From Halorubrum hochsteinianum (lineage in GTDB: Archaea; Halobacteriota; Halobacteria; Halobacteriales; Haloferacaceae), in contig NZ_CP098415.1 in assembly GCF_023702125.1 (NCBI RefSeq), forward strand, positions 2,480,001 to 2,544,000: 64,000 nt of DNA. Direction: 5' to 3'. A model generated the notes under the pieces. The model did no database searches. It was not told the origin of the DNA and saw only the letters and a list, made by a program, of their open reading frames with translations. Of this stretch, positions 9,128-17,465 are shown one piece after another. A program made the position numbers and the translations under genes. Numbering within the stretch: the first letter of the stretch is position 1; each line of letters begins with the position of its first letter.

Positions 9128-10347
9128 TGAACGGACACGAGGAACAGGTCGTCGGGGCGCTATTCGACGTCGTCGACCCCGAGGAGCACGCCGAGACCAG
9201 ACGGCGGTTGCTCCGTGCGTACGAGTCGAACGCGACCGACGATCGCGACGAGCTGATCGAACGGCTCGTCTCGGAGCTGGTCGCCGTCCTCAACGAGGAG
9301 CTCACCCGCGGCGAGGGCGTCGACGTCCTCAGCGACGCGATTGGGTTCCTCCTCGACCGCTTCCTCTCGGTGGTCGAGGTCGCGCCCGTCGCGATCGTCG
9401 TCGTCGACCCCGACGGGACGGTCCGGCTGTGGAACGACGGCGCGGAACGGCTCTTCGGCTGGTCCGAGTCGGACGCCCTCGGCCGGCGGTTCGTCTCGGA
9501 GGGGTCGGGGGCGTCCGACGCGCTCGAGTCGTCGCTGACGCGGCTGCGGGACGGCGAGCGGCTGACCGGCGTCGAGACGCGTCACCCACACTACGACGGG
9601 TCGCTGCTCGACGTCCGGTTCTGGGCGGCACCGCTTCGCGACCGCGACGGGGAGTTCACCGGCGCGACGTACGTCCTGACCGACGTCGGCGAACGGAAGC
9701 GGCGCGAGCAGCGACTGACCGTCCTCAATCGGGTGTTGCGACACAACGTCAGAAACGACGTGAACGTCATCGCGGGGCACCTCGAAGCGCTCGCCGCCGA
9801 CCGCCCCGACGGCGACCCGCACGTCGAGGCGATGGAGCAGCGGCTCGCCGACGTCGTCGACCTGAGCGACGCCGCGAGACAGCTCGAACGGCTTCAGGAG
9901 TCCGGCGTCGAGGCGAGCCGGACGACGTACGACCTCCCGGCGCTGGTCGAGCGGCGGGCCGGCGACCTCCGGGCGACCCATCGGTCCGCCGCCGTCACCG
10001 TCCGGGCCCCGGCCGAGGCCGACGCCGTGGCCCACGACCTCTTCCCGTACGCGCTCGACAACCTCCTTGAAAACGCGGTCGAACACAACGAGTCGCCGTC
10101 GCCCCGGGTTCGCGTGACGGTCGACGCCGGTTCCGACCGCGCGTCCGTCACCGTCGCGGACGACGGACCGGGACTCCCGACCCACGAGCGCGAGGTGTTG
10201 ACGCGGTCGGACGAGACACAACTCACTCACAGCGCCGGGATGGGACTCTGGATGGTCCGCTGGATCGTCCGCGCGTCCGGTGGCGAACTGCGGGCCGCGG
10301 AGAGCGACCTCGGCGGCGCGGCGGTGACCGTCTCCCTCCGCCGGTGA
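9127..10347 (+). CDS. PAS-domain sensor histidine kinase
   Basis: A 406-residue cytoplasmic histidine kinase with no membrane segments. An N-terminal helical region (1-75) is followed by a PAS domain (about 78-190, VEVAPVAIVVVDPDGTVRLWN). Next is the dimerisation/phosphoacceptor helix with NRVLRHNVRND (His206), then an ATPase domain with LLENAVEHN (N box), ADDGPGL (G1) and GMGLWMVRWIV (G2). All catalytic boxes are intact. No response regulator is adjacent, so it is an orphan. A metal-box-like palindrome overlaps its start codon, so expression may respond to iron or manganese. Confidence 0.92.
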   Translation: MNGHEEQVVGALFDVVDPEEHAETRRRLLRAYESNATDDRDELIERLVSELVAVLNEELTRGEGVDVLSDAIGFLLDRFLSVVEVAPVAIVVVDPDGTVRLWNDGAERLFGWSESDALGRRFVSEGSGASDALESSLTRLRDGERLTGVETRHPHYDGSLLDVRFWAAPLRDRDGEFTGATYVLTDVGERKRREQRLTVLNRVLRHNVRNDVNVIAGHLEALAADRPDGDPHVEAMEQRLADVVDLSDAARQLERLQESGVEASRTTYDLPALVERRAGDLRATHRSAAVTVRAPAEADAVAHDLFPYALDNLLENAVEHNESPSPRVRVTVDAGSDRASVTVADDGPGLPTHEREVLTRSDETQLTHSAGMGLWMVRWIVRASGGELRAAESDLGGAAVTVSLRR

Positions 10348-10426
10348 CCGCCCGCCCGGCGGGGACGTTCCCACTGCGTGAGACTGCCTGCCACCCTATA
10401 TCCGAACGCGACCCGAACGCCGAGAC

Positions 10427-11092
10427 ATGAGCCCCGATACCGCGAGCGTCGCCTGCGACGCCTGGGACGGGAGCGAGTGCGAGGGGACGCCGCACTGCCC
10501 CCCGCGCTGTCCGCGCTTCGTCGACGAGGAGGGCGCGCGCTGGACGGTCCGTCCGGCGGTCGACGCGGACGAACCTCGGCTCGTCGAGATGTACGAGCGG
10601 TTCGACCGACCCGACCGCGCACAGGGACTCCCACCCGTGAGCCGCCGACGGCGCGTCGAGTGGATCCGATCGATGCTGACCAAGGGGAACAACGTCGTCG
10701 CCGAGCGGGACGGCGAGGTGCTCGGGCACGCGATGTACACTCCGACCGACGCGCCGGTCCCCGAACTCGCCGTCTTCGTCCACCCGGGCGCGCAGGACCG
10801 CGGCGTCGGGACGGAACTGTGCCGACACGTGATCGCCAACGCCGCCGCGGCCGGCCGCGAGGGGATCGAACTCCACGTCGAGACCGGGAACCGCGCCGCC
10901 CGGTCCGTCTACGGGACGGTCGGGTTCGAGGTCGTCGAGCGGCGCGCGGACCTCCGGATGCGGCTCGACCTCGACGACCCGGTCGCGACCGAGGTGCGCT
11001 GGCCGCCGCTCGCCCGCGAGGGACCGGCGGAGCCCGCGGTCGAGACCGCGCCCGGCGGCTCCGGGCCCGGGCGGTCGCCGGCGGACGACTGA
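10427..11092 (+). CDS. GNAT-family N-acetyltransferase with Cys-rich N-terminus
   Basis: A 221-residue protein. The GNAT fold spans about residues 38-185, with the acetyl-CoA loop in VHPGAQDRGVGTELCRHVI and the later ARSVYGTVGFEVVERR. The N-terminal 30 residues carry four Cys spaced C-x7-C-x5-C-x3-C (CDAWDGSECEGTPHCPPRC), a possible small metal site. The C-terminal 35 residues are a Gly/Pro-rich tail. A TATA-like cctatatcc lies about 25 bases before the ATG. The acetyl acceptor is unknown. Confidence 0.85.
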   Translation: MSPDTASVACDAWDGSECEGTPHCPPRCPRFVDEEGARWTVRPAVDADEPRLVEMYERFDRPDRAQGLPPVSRRRRVEWIRSMLTKGNNVVAERDGEVLGHAMYTPTDAPVPELAVFVHPGAQDRGVGTELCRHVIANAAAAGREGIELHVETGNRAARSVYGTVGFEVVERRADLRMRLDLDDPVATEVRWPPLAREGPAEPAVETAPGGSGPGRSPADD

Positions 11093-11172
11093 GGCGGTGC
11101 CGCGGACCCGTTCGTCCGCTCCCCGTCGCCACCGCAACCGTTAGGCCTCGCCGACCCGAGGGTACCGTAACC

Positions 11173-13614
11173 GTGGACGACGCCATCGAGTGGCTGCGGA
11201 ACCGCCCCTTCTACGAGGGACAGATCGCCGACCACCGGCGGCTCCCGGCCCGCGAGCCGGAGTTCGCCGACGTCGACCTCGAACCCCGGCTCGCCGACGC
11301 GCTCGCGGACCGCGGCGTCGACCGGCTGTACCGGCACCAAGCCGACGCGATCGAGGCGGTCCGCGACGGCGACGACGTCGTCCTCGCGACCGAGACGGCG
11401 AGCGGCAAGTCGCTCGCGTACACCGTCCCCGCCTTCGAGGCCGCGATGGACCGCGGCGCGCGGACCCTCTACATCGGGCCGCAGAACGCGCTGATCGCGG
11501 ACCAAGAGGAGTCGCTCTCGGACCTCGCCGCCGGGCTCGGCTTCGGGAGCCGCGTCTCCGTCGACTCGTACACCGGGCGGCTCTCTCGGTCCGAGAAGCG
11601 CGACGTGCGCGACCGCCGCCCGACCGTCCTCCTCTCGAACCCGGACATGCTCCACTACGCGCTGTTGCCCTACGCCGGGCGGCTGTGGGACTGGTTCTTC
11701 TCGTCGCTGGAGTACGTCGTGATAGACGAGGTGCACAGCTACCGCGGCGTGTTCGGCTCGCAGGTCGCGCTGACGCTTCGCCGGCTCGCGCGGACCTGCG
11801 AGCGGTTCGGCTCGTCGCCGCAGTTCGTCTGCTGTTCGGCGACGATCAACAACCCCGTCGACCACGTCGCGACGGTCACCGGCCGCGACCCCGAGGGGAT
11901 CGCCCTGGTCGACGAGGACACCTCGGGCCGCGGCCCGCGCGACTGGGTGCTGTGGAACCCGCCGGAGTACGACGACGACTGGCAGGAGCGCGGGAGCGGT
12001 CGCCGGAAGTCGAGCCACACCGAGTCGAAGCGGCTGTTCGTCGACCTCGTCACCGCGGGCCAGCAGACGCTGGCGTTCACCCGGGCGCGACAGACCGCGG
12101 AGCAGTACGCGACCGACAGCGCGAGCGACCTCCGCGAGCGGGGCGAGCGCGACCTCGCCGGGAAGGTCGGCGCGTATCAGGCCGCGCTCACCGACGACCG
12201 CCGCCGCGAGATCGAGTCGGACCTCCACGCCGGCGACCTCCGGGGCGTCTGGTCGACGAGCGCCCTCGAACTCGGCGTCGACGTGGGCGGCCTCGACGCC
12301 GTGGTGCTCGACGGCTACCCCGGCACGCGCATGTCCGCCCACCAGCGCGCGGGGCGGGCCGGCCGCGGCGACGACCCCGCCTTGGTCGTGATGGTCGGGG
12401 GCGAGGACCAGCTCGACCAGTATCTCATTCGCAACCCGGGCGACTTCTTCGACGCGCCGCCGGAGGACGCGATCTGCGACCCGGAGAACGGTCAGCTGAT
12501 GCCCGGGCACGTCGCCTGCGCGGCCGACGAGAACTGGCTCTCGCCCGAGGACGAGCGCTTCTTCGGCGACTCGTTCCCGGGCGTCGTCGCCGACCTCACC
12601 GACGAGGGCGTCCTGAACCGGCGCGAGGCCGCGGCGGGGACGCGCTGGGTCCACGCCGGCGGCTCCAGTCCGCAGCAGTCCGTGAACCTCCGCACCGCGG
12701 AGGAGCGCGAGATATCGCTGATCGAGCGGTCGAGCGGCGAGACGGTCGCGACGCTCGGCTTCGCCGACGCGCTCCGCGACGCCCACCCCGGCGCGATCTA
12801 CCACCAGCAGGGCCGCACCTACGAGGTGGTCGAACTGGACCTCGACCGCGACGTGGCCGAGCTCCAGCAGTCGTGGGCGGACTACTACACGCAGGTGCGC
12901 TCCGACAAGGACATCGTCGTGAACGACGACCTCGACGAGCGCACGCTCTCCGCGCGCCCCGACGTTCCGGTCCGGTTCGCGGACGTGACGGTGACGGAGC
13001 AGATCACGGGGTTCGTCAGGAAGGACGCCGCCACCGGCGAGTCGCTCGGCGAGTCGACGCTCGATCTCCCGGAGACGACGCTGCGGACGAAGGCGCTGTA
13101 CTTCCCGGTCCCCGAGGACGTCGAGCGCGAGATGCGGGCCTTGGGGGACCCGCTCGACGGCGACGCCGAGACCCCCGGCGCGAGCGGCGACCTCGCGTCG
13201 GACGGGGGGTCCACCGGGGACGGCGACGGCGAGCCGATCCCGGGCGGCGAGTACGCGTTCAACGGCGGGATCCACGCCGCGGAGCACGGCATCATCTCGC
13301 TGTTCCCGTTCCACCTGCTGTGCGACCGCGCCGACGTCGGCGGCATCTCGACGCCGCACCACCCCCACACCGAGGGACCGGCGGTGTTCGTCTACGACGG
13401 GTATCCGGGCGGCGTCGGACTCACGCGCCGCGGGCACGGCCGGATCGAGGAGCTGATGACCCGGACGGCGCGGCTCATCGACTCCTGCGACTGCGAGGAC
13501 GGCTGTCCCGCCTGCGTCCAGTCGCCGCACTGCGGCAACGGGAACGACCCGCTGGCGAAAGCGCCGGCCGTCAGCCTGCTCGAATCGCTCACCGGGACGC
13601 GAACCGACGGGTGA
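11173..13614 (+). CDS. DEAD/DEAH-box helicase with C-terminal DUF1998-like Cys domain (MrfA type)
   Basis: An 813-residue superfamily 2 helicase. It shows the Walker A motif TETASGKS (about 73-80), the DEVH box (185-188), CSATINNP as motif III, and motif VI in HQRAGRAGRG. The C-terminal region contains CDCEDGCPACVQSPHCGNG, the four-Cys cluster of YprA/MrfA-like helicases, which take part in excision of DNA crosslinks in Bacillus. The start is taken as GTG 11173, matching the family N-terminus (IEWLRNRPFYEGQI); upstream in-frame sequence overlaps the acetyltransferase gene and is not family-like. It is followed by a photolyase gene, making a DNA-repair pair. Confidence 0.9.
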   Translation: MDDAIEWLRNRPFYEGQIADHRRLPAREPEFADVDLEPRLADALADRGVDRLYRHQADAIEAVRDGDDVVLATETASGKSLAYTVPAFEAAMDRGARTLYIGPQNALIADQEESLSDLAAGLGFGSRVSVDSYTGRLSRSEKRDVRDRRPTVLLSNPDMLHYALLPYAGRLWDWFFSSLEYVVIDEVHSYRGVFGSQVALTLRRLARTCERFGSSPQFVCCSATINNPVDHVATVTGRDPEGIALVDEDTSGRGPRDWVLWNPPEYDDDWQERGSGRRKSSHTESKRLFVDLVTAGQQTLAFTRARQTAEQYATDSASDLRERGERDLAGKVGAYQAALTDDRRREIESDLHAGDLRGVWSTSALELGVDVGGLDAVVLDGYPGTRMSAHQRAGRAGRGDDPALVVMVGGEDQLDQYLIRNPGDFFDAPPEDAICDPENGQLMPGHVACAADENWLSPEDERFFGDSFPGVVADLTDEGVLNRREAAAGTRWVHAGGSSPQQSVNLRTAEEREISLIERSSGETVATLGFADALRDAHPGAIYHQQGRTYEVVELDLDRDVAELQQSWADYYTQVRSDKDIVVNDDLDERTLSARPDVPVRFADVTVTEQITGFVRKDAATGESLGESTLDLPETTLRTKALYFPVPEDVEREMRALGDPLDGDAETPGASGDLASDGGSTGDGDGEPIPGGEYAFNGGIHAAEHGIISLFPFHLLCDRADVGGISTPHHPHTEGPAVFVYDGYPGGVGLTRRGHGRIEELMTRTARLIDSCDCEDGCPACVQSPHCGNGNDPLAKAPAVSLLESLTGTRTDG

Positions 13615-13624
13615 AGCGACCGCT

Positions 13625-13693
13625 CCCTCGGTCCCGGTGAGATCACTCCCCCGATCCCGGTGAGACCACCCCCTCGATCCCGGTGGTTTCACG
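13625..13693. repeat. Three tandem copies of a 23-base unit
   Basis: The core TCCCGGTG recurs at 13632, 13655 and 13678, an exact period of 23 bases. The unit has the form CCCYCGRTCCCGGTG followed by a less conserved 8-base end; the third copy diverges in that end. The array fills the gap between the helicase stop and the photolyase start. It could be a cluster of regulatory sites or a slippage product. Confidence 0.85.
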
Positions 13694-13716
13694 GTGGACG
13701 CGTCCGTGGCGATCCC

Positions 13717-15225
13717 ATGGAGCTGTTCTGGCACCGGCGGGACCTCAGAGTCGCCGACAACGTCGGGCTCGCGGCCGCGACGGGGGCCGGCGTCGAGGGG
13801 GCCGACCGAGGGCCGGCCGCGGCCGTGTTCGTCTTCGATCCCGACGTGCTCGACCACGCGAGCGACGTGCGAGTGCGCCGCCTGCTCGACGGCCTCGCCG
13901 CGCTGCGCGACGACTACCGCGAGCGCGGGAGCGACCTGCTCGTCGCCCGCGGCGACCCGGAAAACGTCCTTCCGCGGCTCGCGGAGGCGCTCGACGCCGA
14001 GCGCGTCGTCTGGAACCGCGACTACTCCGGGCTGGCGCGCGAGCGCGACGCCGGCGTGCGGCGGGCGCTCGACGCCGTCGACGTCGAGCGCGAGGCCCAC
14101 CAAGACGCGGTCCTCCACGACCCGGACGCGATCCGGACGAACGCGGGCGATCCCTACTCGGTGTACAGCTACTACTGGAAGAAGTGGACCGACCGCGCGA
14201 AGGACGATCCGCGTCCCGCGCCGACCACGGAGGGGCTCGTCGACGCCGACGCGCTGGCGGCCGCGGTCGGGTCGGAGGCCCGCGCCGACGGGGGCGCTGC
14301 GGTCGACCGGGTCGCCGTCGGCGACCTCCCGACGCCCGCCGACCTCGGCTTCGCTGAGCCGGACGCCGAGACCGGTCCCGCCGGCACCGCCGCCGCCCGC
14401 GAGCGGCTCTCTGCGTTCCTCGACGAGGCGGTGTTCGCCTACGAGGCCGAGCGCGACTACCCGGCGAAGGAGGCGACCTCGCGGCTCTCGGCGTTCCTGA
14501 AGTACGGCGAGATCGGCGTCCGAGAGGCGTACGCGGCGACCGCCGACGCGATGAGCGAGGCGGAGTCGGACGACCGGCCCGACGACGCCCCGGAACAGGT
14601 CGAGGAGTTCCAACAGCAGCTCGCGTGGCGGGAGTTCTACACGCAGGTGCTGTTCCACAACCCCGAGGTGGTGACGGAGAATTTCAAGACCTACGAGGAG
14701 GGGATCGAGTGGCGCGACGACCCCGAGGAGATCGGCGCGTGGAAGCGCGGCGAGACGGGGTATCCGATCGTCGACGCCGGGATGCGACAGCTCCGCGAGG
14801 AGGCGTTCATGCACAACCGGGTGCGGATGATCGTCGCCTCCTTCCTCACGAAGGACCTCCTCGCGGACTGGCGGCACGGCTACGACCACTTCCGCGACCG
14901 TCTCGCGGACCACGACACCGCCAACGACAACGGCGGCTGGCAGTGGGCGGCCTCGACGGGGACCGACGCGCAGCCGTACTTCCGCATCTTCAACCCGATG
15001 ACGCAGGGGGAGCGCTACGACCCCGACGCCGAGTACATCAAAGAGTATGTGCCGGAGCTGCGCGGCGTCGACGCCGACCTGATCCACGAGTGGCACGAGC
15101 TGTCGCCAACCCGGCGCGCGAACGCCGCGCCGGAGTACCCGGCACCGGTCGTCGACCACTCGGAGCGCCGCGAGGAAGCGCTGGCGATGTACAAGCGGGC
15201 GCGCGGCGAGGACCCGGAGGAGTAG
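13717..15225 (+). CDS. phr: Deoxyribodipyrimidine photolyase (class I CPD type)
   Basis: A 502-residue DNA photolyase that uses blue light to split cyclobutane pyrimidine dimers. The N-terminal antenna domain begins MELFWHRRDLRVADNVGL. The C-terminal FAD domain contains SRLSAFLKYGEI, RMIVASFLTKDLLADWRHG, the signature NGGWQWAASTGTDAQPYF, and RIFNPMTQGERYDPDAEYI. The ATG at 13717 is chosen because it gives the conserved N-terminus exactly; the frame is open further upstream but covers the 23-base repeats. Haloarchaea in sunlit brines usually rely on such enzymes. The lineage-specific name phr2 is possible. Confidence 0.93.
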   Translation: MELFWHRRDLRVADNVGLAAATGAGVEGADRGPAAAVFVFDPDVLDHASDVRVRRLLDGLAALRDDYRERGSDLLVARGDPENVLPRLAEALDAERVVWNRDYSGLARERDAGVRRALDAVDVEREAHQDAVLHDPDAIRTNAGDPYSVYSYYWKKWTDRAKDDPRPAPTTEGLVDADALAAAVGSEARADGGAAVDRVAVGDLPTPADLGFAEPDAETGPAGTAAARERLSAFLDEAVFAYEAERDYPAKEATSRLSAFLKYGEIGVREAYAATADAMSEAESDDRPDDAPEQVEEFQQQLAWREFYTQVLFHNPEVVTENFKTYEEGIEWRDDPEEIGAWKRGETGYPIVDAGMRQLREEAFMHNRVRMIVASFLTKDLLADWRHGYDHFRDRLADHDTANDNGGWQWAASTGTDAQPYFRIFNPMTQGERYDPDAEYIKEYVPELRGVDADLIHEWHELSPTRRANAAPEYPAPVVDHSERREEALAMYKRARGEDPEE

Positions 15226-15257
15226 CGACTCCCGGAAGTACCGCCCCGTGCCGGACC

Positions 15258-15619
15258 TCACTCGGCTGCCTGCGTCTCGACGACCGCATCGATCAGCTCG
15301 TTCACCGGAAACGCGCCGTCGTAGTCGAACGACGCGAAGACGGCGTCGTATCGGTCGGCGGGGAAGAGAAACACCAACACGTCGTCGAAAACAGGGTCTG
15401 AGCGTCGTACCGGCTCTCCCCGATGAGCTCCCTGAAGTCGTCGCCGGTGATCTGGTTCGACATCACCAGCTGGTACGCCTCGTCGAGGTCGCGGTCCGAG
15501 TAGACGTCCTCTAAGTCCTCGCGCACGTGTTCGACGTCGAACGAGACGCTCCGCAAGTCCGCGACGACGCGGGGAGTGGGGCCGTCGAACGCAAGGATGG
15601 CCTCGGAGATGGTCGACAT
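15258..15619 (-). pseudogene. Frameshifted conserved small protein gene
   Basis: From the ATG at 15619 the frame reads well to YDAQTLF and then turns into Ser/Thr-rich nonsense that stops at 15302. Adding one T to the run of four (AAAA at 15388-15391 on the plus strand) restores an excellent frame: TLFFDDVLVFLFPADRYDAV, then an end at VETQAAE with the stop at 15258-15260, giving 120 residues. Base composition and amino-acid style stay normal past the break. Either the gene is recently inactivated or the base is missing through a sequencing error. The intact family function is unknown. Confidence 0.7.
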
Positions 15620-15685
15620 GTCAGCGTTGTTTCACCCACGCCGTGATAAATCGGCCCGTGCCGCCGCGGCGGTGGTTCCTCCCGA

Positions 15686-16684
15686 TCAGAACAGCGCCTC
15701 GCTCTCGTCGAGGACGCGCGCGGGACCGCCGACCTCCCACACGTCGGTGTCGATACCGACCTCCGCGATCCGGCTCTCCACCTCGTCGACGTGGTCCGCG
15801 ACCGTGTTGACGTACACCGACGCGCCCGTGTCCGTCGAGAAGTAGACGGGGACGCCCGACTCCCGGAGCTCGCGGACCGCGTTGAACACGGCGATCGTCT
15901 CGGGCTGCCAGTACACCCAGCCCGCCGGGCCGGTCATCGTCGTGGCGGTCAACGACAGCGAGTCGTGCTCGGCCGTCTCGAAGATCCGGTCGAACTCGCC
16001 CGCGCGGAGCGCGTCGGTCATCTCGACCAACTGGTCCTGAACGTGGGCGGTCCGCGCCTGCATCATGTGGCTCGCGGCGGCCTCGCGGTGGGCCTCCTCG
16101 GTCTCCTTGTACGCGGGGACGTGCGCGGCGACGATCCGGAGGTCCTCCTCGGGGTCGAAGCCGTCCTCGCTCACGCCCACGTCGAGCCGGTGAGAGCGAC
16201 AGTCCTCGTCGTTGAGTCCGGCGTCGAGCCGCGAGTACGCGCCGGTGACGGCGCGGGCCGCAGAGGAGGAGCCGCGGCGGGCGATGGTCGAGACCTCCGG
16301 GAGCGAGCGGTCGAGTCCGGCGGCCTCGACTAAGGCGAGCGCGGCCGCCGCGAACCCGGACGACGAGGACCCGAAGCCGATGTTCGACGGGAAGGAGTTC
16401 TCGCTCTCCAGCCGCACGGCGGCGTCGACGCCGGCCAGTTCGCGGACGTGGTCGACGACCATGTCGATGCGCTCGGCCGCCCGCCCGTCGACTTCCTCGC
16501 CGCCGATGACGTAGGTGTCCTCGCTCGCGTCGGGCTGCCACTCGACGGTGGTCGTCGTCGCGGTCGGGGCGGTACAGAGGCTGATGCTGTCGTGGTACGG
16601 GAGTCGCAGTTCCTCGTCGCGCATCCCGTGGTACTTGACGAGCCCCTGGATCGGGTGGGCTCGCGCGGTGGCCTTGCCGGTCAT
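15686..16684 (-). CDS. mvaD: Phosphomevalonate/diphosphomevalonate decarboxylase
   Basis: A 332-residue GHMP-superfamily enzyme of the mevalonate route to isoprenoid lipids. The ATP loop is seen in FPSNIGFGSSSSGFAAAALAL and the C-terminal motif in VYFSTDTGASVYVNTV. The start is the ATG at 16684 (MTGKATARAHPIQGLVKYHG); the longer frame upstream is not family-like. In haloarchaea the enzyme of this type has been shown to act on mevalonate 5-phosphate, giving isopentenyl phosphate, rather than on the diphosphate. The sequence alone does not settle the substrate. Confidence 0.92.
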   Translation of the reverse strand: MTGKATARAHPIQGLVKYHGMRDEELRLPYHDSISLCTAPTATTTTVEWQPDASEDTYVIGGEEVDGRAAERIDMVVDHVRELAGVDAAVRLESENSFPSNIGFGSSSSGFAAAALALVEAAGLDRSLPEVSTIARRGSSSAARAVTGAYSRLDAGLNDEDCRSHRLDVGVSEDGFDPEEDLRIVAAHVPAYKETEEAHREAAASHMMQARTAHVQDQLVEMTDALRAGEFDRIFETAEHDSLSLTATTMTGPAGWVYWQPETIAVFNAVRELRESGVPVYFSTDTGASVYVNTVADHVDEVESRIAEVGIDTDVWEVGGPARVLDESEALF

Positions 16685-16757
16685 GTCTCGGGAAGCGTCC
16701 GGCGGGGGATTAGTCGTTGCGATGAGCGGAAGGAAAATGACGCTCGTCGACGAGCGC

Positions 16758-17150
16758 TCAGTACGTCTCGACGTCGAGGCCGTCGATGTGCTCAAAGTGA
16801 TCGCGATTGCGGGTCACGACCGGTTCGTCGTTCAAAAGCGCTGTCGCCCCGATGATACAGTCTTCTCTGTCGATTTCTTTACCCCGGGCGCGAAGCGAGC
16901 CGGAAATCTTCCCGGCTTTTCGCATCACGGTCTCGTCGGCGACGACCGCGTGGCGCGTGTCGAGTACGTCGAGGATCGCCTGTCGCCGCTCCTCGGGAGC
17001 ATTTAACTGTGGAACCGCTTCGTGCAGTTCGAGTACCGTTATCGAGGAGATCTTCTCGGGACGATTCTCCCGTTCGATGAGATCGAGGTATCGGACTGCG
17101 TCCCGGTCGTCGTGTAGAACGTCGATGATGAACGTCGTGTCCTCGATCAT
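16758..17150 (-). CDS. vapC: VapC-type PIN-domain toxin
   Basis: A 130-residue PIN-domain ribonuclease. Acidic metal ligands appear as Asp in MIEDTTFIIDVLHDD, Glu in TVLELHEAV, Asp in DREDCIIGATAL and Asp/Asn in VVTRNRDHFEHI, the usual PIN spacing. Its start overlaps the stop of the upstream antitoxin gene by four bases, the classic VapBC arrangement. The G+C content is visibly lower than in the neighbouring genes, which suggests transfer. The toxin is expected to cleave tRNA or other RNA when the antitoxin is lost. Confidence 0.92.
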   Translation of the reverse strand: MIEDTTFIIDVLHDDRDAVRYLDLIERENRPEKISSITVLELHEAVPQLNAPEERRQAILDVLDTRHAVVADETVMRKAGKISGSLRARGKEIDREDCIIGATALLNDEPVVTRNRDHFEHIDGLDVETY

Positions 17151-17389
17151 TCGACGTCCCGTACATCTGCGTCGATCTGTTCGCGCCGGTCGCGAGAACG
17201 AGACCGCCCCTCCTCGACGAGGGATTCGAGCTCCTCGGCCTCCTCTTCAGAGAGAATTCCTGCGACTTCCGTCCACGATCGCTCACCGGCGATCCGCTTG
17301 ACAACGTCGGAAAACGACTCTCCCTCTCGCTTGTGTGATTTGAGCCGCTCGTAGGCCTCCTCGTCAAGCGAAATCGTTTTCGTCGACAT
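17147..17389 (-). CDS. vapB: VapB-type antitoxin
   Basis: An 80-residue protein from the ATG at 17389 (an in-frame GTG at 17392 is also possible). The N-terminal STKTISLDEEAYERLKSHKR looks like a ribbon-helix-helix/AbrB-like DNA-binding part, and FSDVVKRIAGER is typical of archaeal VapB antitoxins. The charged C-terminus should wrap the PIN toxin. A TATA-like tttataaata on the minus strand lies about 26-34 bases upstream, and an inverted repeat lies between it and the start codon, so autorepression is likely. Confidence 0.9.
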   Translation of the reverse strand: MSTKTISLDEEAYERLKSHKREGESFSDVVKRIAGERSWTEVAGILSEEEAEELESLVEEGRSRSRDRREQIDADVRDVE

Positions 17390-17395
17390 CACAGT

Positions 17396-17424
17396 ACACA
17401 GTTACGTGTGTATATTTATAAATG
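17396..17424 (-). promoter_or_regulatory. vapBC promoter with inverted repeat
   Basis: On the minus strand a TATA-like tttataaata (about 17414-17423) is followed by a repeat with arms ACACA (17396-17400) and TGTGT (17407-17411) around a 6-base spacer. The repeat sits between the TATA box and the ATG at 17389, the position expected for an autoregulatory operator bound by VapB. Confidence 0.55.
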
Positions 17425-17465
17425 TCAGCGCCGAGATTGAGGCTGCGGCCCGTCAGTAGTTCACT

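Noticed and set aside
10378-11172. The helicase frame extended upstream to 10378
   Set aside because: It overlaps the acetyltransferase gene, which is clearly real, and the extra product is Arg/Gly-rich. The family N-terminus begins near GTG 11173.
10909-15261. A minus-strand open frame of 1450 codons opposite the helicase and photolyase
   Set aside because: It is the complementary shadow of two recognisable genes. Its product is Arg/Val/Leu/Glu-rich with no domains, a common effect of high GC codon use.
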